Source: Ophiosphaerella korrae
Lineage: Eukaryota > Ascomycota > Dothideomycetes > Pleosporales > Phaeosphaeriaceae
NCBI GenBank assembly: GCA_028456385.1
Contig: JALNQF010000072.1
Location: forward strand, 62,001 to 126,000
Direction of reading: 5' to 3'
Length of the DNA stretch: 64,000 bases
In this document: positions 57,692-64,000 of the stretch, piece by piece
How the letters are laid out: each line of letters starts with the position of its first letter
How positions within the stretch are numbered: position 1 is the first letter of the stretch
Notes under the pieces: model-generated
What the model was told of the DNA's origin: nothing
Seen by the model: the letters and a program-made list of their open reading frames with translations, nothing else
Database searches by the model: none
Program-made: the position numbers and the translations under genes

Positions 57692-58617
57692 ATGGCTTCA
57701 GTCTTCCGCTCCTCCGCCCACGCCCTTATCACCGGTGGCGCATCAGGCATTGGCTATGCCGTTGCGGAACTATGTCTCAAACACTCTATGAAAGTCACGA
57801 TCGCCGACTTCAATCAAGAGGCATTGGGCCTAGCGAAGAAAAATCTTAGCGGTGATGTGCAGTGTTTGAAAGTCGATGTTGGGGAGCGTGGAGAATGGAA
57901 GAAGTTGAAAGAGCAAGTTGGAGAGGTTGATTTCTTGATGTTGAACGCAGGTATCGGAGCAAGAGGCGGATGGGGCGATGAGGGCTATTTCGATAAGGTA
58001 ATTATGATATGTTCCGTTAGGCGATGCATCAAGTGACTTTACAGATCCTACACACCAATCTCAACGGCGTGATAAATGGTCTAAACACCTACGTGCCCCT
58101 GTTCAAGGCACGTTCATCAGACCAACCTTCTGCGATTGTAATCACCGGAAGCAAACAAGGCATCACGAATCCCCCAGGAAGCCCAGCATACAATGCGAGC
58201 AAAGCAGCCGTAAAGGCGTTGGCAGAACATCTAAGTTTTGACCTAAGAGACACCAACATCGGGGTGCATCTCCTCGTTCCTGGCTGGACTTTTACAGGGC
58301 TTGTATGCACTATTCCGACCTCTCTGTTGACTTCTACTAACATTATTGTCATCCAGACTGGTAAGGCGGCTGGCTTGGACCAAGCCAAGCCTGAAGGTGC
58401 ATGGTCGGGCGCTCAGGTCGCAGAGTACATGTACAAGAAGATGGGAGATGAAAAGTTCTACATTATTTGTCCAGACAACGATGTCACTGAGGAGACAGAC
58501 AAAAAGCGCATGTTATGGTCTGTTGGTGATATTGTGAATGAGAGGCCGCCTCTGACGAGGTGGAGACCAGAGTTCAAGGAAGAGGCTGAGGAGTGGATGA
58601 AAAAGCAGCAAATTTGA
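57692..58617 (+). CDS. Short-chain dehydrogenase/reductase
   Basis: Exons 57692-57997, 58045-58302 and 58357-58617 give 274 residues. The cofactor loop is ITGGASGIG and a following Asp (TIADFN) suggests NAD preference. LNAGIG, the active-site Ser in VITGSKQGI and YNASKAA complete the classical SDR set. The second intron (58303-58356) is a multiple of three without stops, so reading through would insert 18 residues. Its GTATGC donor, CTACTAAC branch and CCAG acceptor mark it as real. The C-terminus is Trp/Glu-rich. Substrate not predictable. Confidence 0.88.
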
Positions 58618-58800
58618 TTTAGGTACCTGCCTTGGCTTGGAGAATTTTTGTTGAACTTGAACGGAGAGACTCTTCGTCAGCCACACTTGATGCATAATTG
58701 TTCAGCCTGACCCCGCACCTGTTCTAGGCTACAGCTTTAGGTCGTCTCATCAACTTGACATCTTACACTCCTCAAACAGCGATATAACTCTCACTTTGAT

Positions 58801-58821
58801 AAAAAAAAAAAAAAAAAAAAA
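58801..58821 (+). repeat. A21 homopolymer
   Basis: Twenty-one adenines 43 bases upstream of the HET gene start codon, probably in its 5' UTR or core promoter. Confidence 0.95.
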
Positions 58822-58863
58822 CTTCATAGTGCTCTGTGTATTTAGAAGCGACTGGTGTCAACG

Positions 58864-61024
58864 ATGGACTCGAGCGTACGTAGTGGCGCTACTATAGCTA
58901 AGCTTCCAAAAAAAGAAAAGGATGATATCGATGCGCAAGATGCTTCTATTCAACCAGGAATGAGCAGCGGACGAGATACTCTCTGTGACAAGTGCCGCAC
59001 AATACCATGGGACGATATTTTGGATCCCTCCAAGCCATTACAGACACCAAACATGCTAGTATCATCCAATTACACCAGAGAGCATCTACAGACATCTAAT
59101 TGTTGTATCTGTCACTTTTTGGCAGATATCTTTGCCTCTCGAGATCGCATTTTACTTCTTTTATATCCGCTCTACCACCTGACGTTGCAAAACAAGCTAT
59201 ATAGCGAGCATCAAATCTTTGGGCTGCTAAATTTTAGTAGTGTTCATGGTCCTCCTTCTATGGCCCCATATGCGGTTGTCTCAAAGGATCTAGGTTCTCA
59301 GGATGAAGCATCCTGTGAGTCTCTATGGCTTGGCGGCTTTCCTCTTGGTCTCATCAAAGGCCAAATAGCAGGATGCATACATAATCACAACCCAGAGTGT
59401 ACTGCCAACGACCCTAGTACTCTAAATAATCTCAAAGTTCTTGACTGCAAACGAAAAGTCGTAGTAATCGCCCCTGCTGGATGTCACTATGTTGCTCTGT
59501 CATATGTGTGGGGGCAGACACATAGTCATTCTGATATCGAAGACTCATGTGTTCAAGGAAATTTCCCCAAGACTATACTAGATAGCTGTTTCGTTGCTCA
59601 AAAGCTAGGTTATAAATACCTTTGGGTTGATAGATATGTAAGTTTGGGTGTATGCTTGTTATTCGCGTAGCTTACCTGAACAGTGTATCGAGCAAGACAA
59701 AATCCAAGAGAGACATGATCAAATAATGCAAATGGCTGGAATTTATTCTGCTGCTCAATTAACAATAGTTGCAGCAGGAGGAGAAAATGCAAACGACGGA
59801 CTAGGCGGCATTCAAACAACGACTGAGCTTAACTCTCTGCGACTGCCATCGCACTCATATAGGCTGCAAAGGCTCCCAAGATCATTTTCGTTGGAGTGGC
59901 TAACAACTTCAAAATATGGCTCTCGTGGATGGACATTCCAAGAGTTTTACTTCTCAAAACGGCGATTGGTATTCAATAATGAGCAAATGGTGTACATTTG
60001 CAATAATTTCCACGCAAATCGTCATAGTATCCGTGGTATTCAGGGCTGGATGCCATCCGAATATTCAACTGGACGCTATATCCCGCCTAGAGGTCATTGG
60101 GACATGGGTTTGTACCATTCGGTCGTTCGGGCCTACGCAGGTCGTGAATTAACCTACGAATCAGACGCTCTTGCCGCCATTGTAGGAGCACTGAATACTG
60201 TCAAAATACCAGGTCTGGGCCACATCTGGGGTTTACCTATGAAGATTATTTTGCTGCATGTGCATCCACCGAAGTCGACGGAGATGGCGATATTATGGCG
60301 GCACGTCAAACCGTGTAAGCGGCGAATTGGTTTTCCTAGCTGGTCTCCACTGGCATGGGCTGGTAAAATTCAATGGGGCCAAGAATTAGAAGTCAGTGCC
60401 CGAGTCCGTTATTTACACTATCCCCAAGACAACACACGATTCCGTTTGGACGAATCCATCCTCAATATCAATCCAGAAGACGCGCCCCGATACCTGGCGA
60501 TACAAGCTATGTCAGCAAACTTAACATTCATCAGAACCTCGAAAAACATTGTCCCTTATACCAACTCTGTAGTCCAGGAACAACTTCAAGAAGATGAACA
60601 AAAGCTATACCTGACGTTCCCACTAAATGAAAACCTCGGAATAGTGCTGAACTGTGTTTCTTGGGACGTTGAACCGTCTGCCCTGGATCTATCGAAACCG
60701 ATACGAGGCATTTTGTTCGAAACTCGATCCAAACTACCGCCAAGCAATGTCATCACCATATTACTGGTGCAGCAATGTGCAACATACTATGAACGTATCG
60801 GCATATTCGAGCTGCATTCCACCTTACAACAGAGCCAAGATGTTATCTTACATGAATATCGATACATGAGATTCGTAGAAAGAAGTTTAGGGGAGATTTG
60901 GCATCATGATTGCGGAGACCTAGATGGGATGAACGCCTTGGATGCCAAGGATATTCCTGTCCGCCTCTGGGACGAGTATGACTGGAGAAAGTTCTTTGTA
61001 GATTGTGAAATTATTCTTGGGTAG
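58864..61024 (+). CDS. Heterokaryon incompatibility (HET) domain protein
   Basis: HET domains trigger cell death or growth arrest after fusion of unlike fungal strains. Exons 58864-59637 and 59684-61024 give 704 residues. The N-terminus has CxxC pairs (LCDKCRTIPW, NCCICHFLAD), common ahead of HET domains. The HET domain spans about residues 210-360: YVALSYVWGQ, LGYKYLWVDRYCIEQDK and QMAGIYSAAQLTIVAAGG, then SRGWTFQEFYFSKRRLVF. The intron lies within the DRY/CIEQ motif, a common site. The C-terminal half is specific to the gene. It is intact, so it may be an active incompatibility gene. No STAND partner lies in the window. Confidence 0.9.
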
Positions 61025-61567
61025 AACTTTTGATTCTCGATGGCTGGGTAAGGTCATAAATAGCGGTGGGACCTTCTGGACTGAACCTCAAGCTCTATGT
61101 GGGCGCCTCTTGTACCACTATTTAATCTTCTTCCCTATCTCCATCGATTATGTCGGTCCGCTTCAACGAATTGCTAAAGAGCGCATTCGTAGTACACTAG
61201 CTACTAAAAGCTTTTCTTAGGCGTTCAGAGCTGTAATATAGACATGAATCCAAGCGCAAGCTTTAGCGGAATTGAGAAATCACTTCAACAACATCACACT
61301 CCAACTTCATGTAGACGAGTTCCACCTCCAAACACCCCATTTCAAAAACAAAAAGGTACCAAAAACCAAAAGGGTATAATAAAACTACACACATTACGAT
61401 CACTCACCAACACCAAGCAAGGGTATACATACAGCCCACCCACGCGCCCACAGCGGCGCACCCAGCAATAGTAATTATGCATTAAAAAGAGAGATAAGTC
61501 ATAACAACAATACCCCACCCGTCACCCCCAAGCCGCCCCGAGAAAGAATTCACTGAAGCAAACACCA
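61025..61567. other. Convergent 3' flanks of HET and coiled-coil genes
   Basis: Low GC, A/C-rich stretch near 61320-61470. No gene supported. Confidence 0.5.
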
Positions 61568-64000
61568 CTAGTTCTGCTCCGTGAGTTTCTGAGCGGTGCG
61601 CGAACTCTCCATAATATGATCGTTATTGAGCTCACTGAGCTGCGTCAAAGTCGTTTGCATTGCGGCCAACTGCTGCAGCATATCAGTTAAGCGATCTTTA
61701 GGGGTTTGCGATTGGCTAAAAGACAGGGACGTACGGGGCTCAACTCACAGTTCCAATGACGTCCTTTGGGTGGCTGGGGATTTGGGGGCCGTGGTGGGAG
61801 CCAGAGGAGGAGGAATCGCCTTCTTCGTCTTCGTCTTCTTCGGCGAGAGTATTCATGGTGCGCTTTTCGCCCATAGTGGCGGCGGCGCGGGCAACGCGGT
61901 CGCCGGCTGCGATGATGGCTTCTAGGCGGCCGATTTTATCGGATAGCGCGGCGTTTTCTTTCTCGAGGGGTTCGACGCGGGCGAGGTGTTTGCGGACGAC
62001 TTCGCCTTTCATGGTCTCGATGCGGTCTTCGGCGTCCTGCGCGGCGGTGGCGGCTTGATCGCGCTCGTTTTCGATTGCTTTGATCACCTTGTGAAGGCGT
62101 TCTAGTTCTTGCGTGTGCGAGTCTACATCAGCAACGGCTTTCTCGTGATGTGATTTGAGGTCCTTGTACAGCGTTTGCTGCTCGTTATCATCCTGTTTGC
62201 GTGCCTCGAGCTCGGCGGCGTGGCTCGCTTGGGCTGCCTCTAATCGTGCAACTAGAGTGTCATATTTCTTCTGTAGCTGCTGGACAGCGTCTGACTGGCT
62301 TGCTTCCATGCCCGTCATAAGCTCGGTTATAGCTTTTTCGTGAGCTTGGTCCATGGCTACTTTTTGCTCAGCGAGGTTGACATGTTGCTTCTGTAAGGCT
62401 TCAAGCTGTTGCTTCAACGCTTGTACATCGTTTGAATAGCCATCCTTGAGTTCTTCTTTCAACAGCTCAATGGCGTCGCTATGCTCTTGGTCAGTATTTG
62501 CGAGCTGTTGCTGTAATGCGTTATACTTGGACTGCAGCTCGGATAAAGCCTGCTCGTGTTGCTCCTTCAGGTCCTCTTTTAGTAGCATGATGGCTGCCTG
62601 GTGCTCATGTTCAGCGTTGGCTTTGTCGGCAAGAAGAGCCTCGTATTTCTTTGATAGCTCATTGAGGCTGGCTGAGCCCGACTCCTCTCTCGATCCCAGT
62701 TCCTTCTTGAGGGCTGCAACCTCATTGAGAGCTATTGTCTTTTCTTGTTCTAGCCTTGAGGCATCTGCTTGTAGGGCATCAAGTAGCGAAGCATAATTCT
62801 GCTCAATCTGTACTTGTTGGCTCTCGAGCGCCTCGCGATAGGCATCTTGTGTAGTCATGTGCTCAGTAAGAGCCTCGCTATGCGCTGCCTCAAGATCTGT
62901 AAGTCGCATAGAGATTACATCCCGCTGCAATTGCAAGTCCTCCAGTTCAGTTTTGTGAGCGCCCTCTACGTTACTCTTTTCTTCGAGGAGAGTATCATAC
63001 TTCGACTGCAAATCCCTAAGGAGCTGTTTTCCCGCACTCTCGCTATCTTGTCTTAGTGCCTCGATCGCGCGGGCGTGCGCATCTTCTGCCGAAGTTTTCT
63101 CTTGTAACAGAGCATCGTGTCGAGCCTGGAGGTCGGACATGATTGTTTTGGACATGCCGTGTGCCTCTTCGGCGGCATTCTTCTCTTCCAGCAGCGTGTC
63201 GTACTTTGATTGCAATTCGCCGAGCAAATTTTTCGTTGCGCTGTCCGAACTCTGTTTCAATGCATCTATGGCACGAGCATGTGCGTCTTCTGCTGTGATC
63301 TTATCTTCCAGCAAAGAGTCATGACGGCTCTGCAGATCCACGATGATGGTCTGTGATTTGGCGTGTGCTTCTTCCACTGCGCTCTTCTCTTCCAATAACG
63401 CCTTTAAGCTAGCCTGGATTTCTTTGCCTGCGCTTATCTCATTCATCAAAGTATCAACATGAGCTTCAAGGTCAGCGGCAAGCTCTTGTGACTCGGTGTG
63501 AGCCTCTACAAGACCAGCCTTTTCCTCCTCTACTTGCTTGATCTTTGCAAGCGCATCAGTGAGGTCTTGCGACGCAGAACCTGAGCTGTCCTGTAGTGTC
63601 AACAAATCCTTCTTCAGAGTTTCGAGCTCTTCGGCGCGTTCTTCAGAGAGCTTTTCGTATTGCTCTAGTTGCTTCTTTGCATCAGCTTCTAAAGTTTGTC
63701 GGTCCTGTTGGTGCCTCTCTTGTACAACATCTAGTTCAGACTTGTAATTATCGGCTGTCTTGATTGCTTCATTGAGTTCCGCTCGAATCTGTGCGATCTC
63801 CGAAGCATGCTGTGAGCTCTCTTGTTGCGAGACTTGCTCAAGGGTCCAGATAGTTTTGCGAAGACCTTCTGCCTCATCCTTCAGCTGTTCAAGCTGTGAT
63901 GCATCGAGGCTGAGTTGGTCATTGATTGCGTCTAGTTGCTGAACGAGTTCGTCGTTTTCGTCGACTTTGGTCTTGAGCGCCGCTTCATGCGACTTCATAA
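61568..64000 (-). CDS. Long coiled-coil protein, C-terminal part
   Basis: An open frame enters from beyond base 64000 and runs to a stop at 61740, with more than 750 residues of Glu/Gln/Lys/Leu-rich heptad sequence. Such proteins act as tethers or scaffolds, for example at Golgi, spindle or vesicle sites; I cannot choose. Two adjacent 68-residue repeats lie at 62958-63365. The tail of the open frame has an acidic/Ser patch (EEDEDEEGDSSSSGS). A GTGAGT donor at about 61750 and a further coding-like segment (LTDMLQQLAAMQTTLTQLSE, ending KLTEQN at 61568) suggest a last exon. The TTTTAG acceptor leaves it one phase off, so that junction is unresolved. The 61740-64000 part is certain. Confidence 0.8.

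Noticed and set aside
1..64000. tRNA and rRNA genes
   Set aside because: Scanning by eye for T-loop and A/B-box words gave no convincing cloverleaf; a covariance-model scan would be decisive.

Overview
The window is nuclear DNA of a filamentous ascomycete. Genes carry 45-90 nt introns with GTRNGT-type donors, CTRAY branch sites and YAG acceptors. The gene content is fungal: CreC, Gem1, Zds1, RTA1, a Zn2Cys6 factor, a HET-domain protein, cellobiose dehydrogenase and an endo-arabinanase. The protein flavour suggests a Dothideomycete, probably Pleosporales; this is inference from family resemblance only. No operon, CRISPR array, tRNA or rRNA was found. Exon structures were read by eye from splice signals and protein continuity.

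Left part (1-10.9 kb) is compact housekeeping: the 5' part of creC (carbon catabolite repression WD40 protein) divergent from gem1 (mitochondrial Miro GTPase), then zds1, a cupin-like DUF985 protein and a mitochondrial iron-type alcohol dehydrogenase (hydroxyacid-oxoacid transhydrogenase). creC, gem1 and zds1 all begin with micro-exons of 5, 10 and 3 coding nt.

The middle (11-49 kb) is gene-sparse and accessory. It holds a lineage-specific gene interrupted by an in-frame stop (12.2-15.0 kb), a Zn2Cys6 factor, an RTA1 membrane protein, a possibly secreted SET-domain protein and a peroxisomal SCP-x-type thiolase. It also holds a cellobiose dehydrogenase gene with three homopolymer frameshifts, a GNAT acetyltransferase, a J-domain protein, a glyoxalase-like protein and a C2H2 protein. 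A secreted endo-1,5-arabinanase, a tiny Ala/Cys-rich secreted protein, an MFS transporter and a GPI-type Cys-rich surface protein complete it. Several of these serve plant-wall degradation or the cell surface, but nothing shows that they form one cluster.

The right part (50-64 kb) is again compact: Ind1 (complex I Fe-S assembly) divergent from Bfr2/AATF (ribosome biogenesis), a conserved one-TM protein, a large HSL-type lipase/esterase containing a probable GC-AG intron, a short-chain dehydrogenase, a HET-domain protein and the C-terminal part of a long coiled-coil protein that runs off the window.

No clear multi-gene novel system was found. The best leads are the six-cysteine mirror-symmetric peptide at 43.0 kb, the SET protein with an apparent signal sequence, the decaying cellobiose dehydrogenase, the start-codon micro-exon trio and the inverted repeat at 49.4/49.6 kb.
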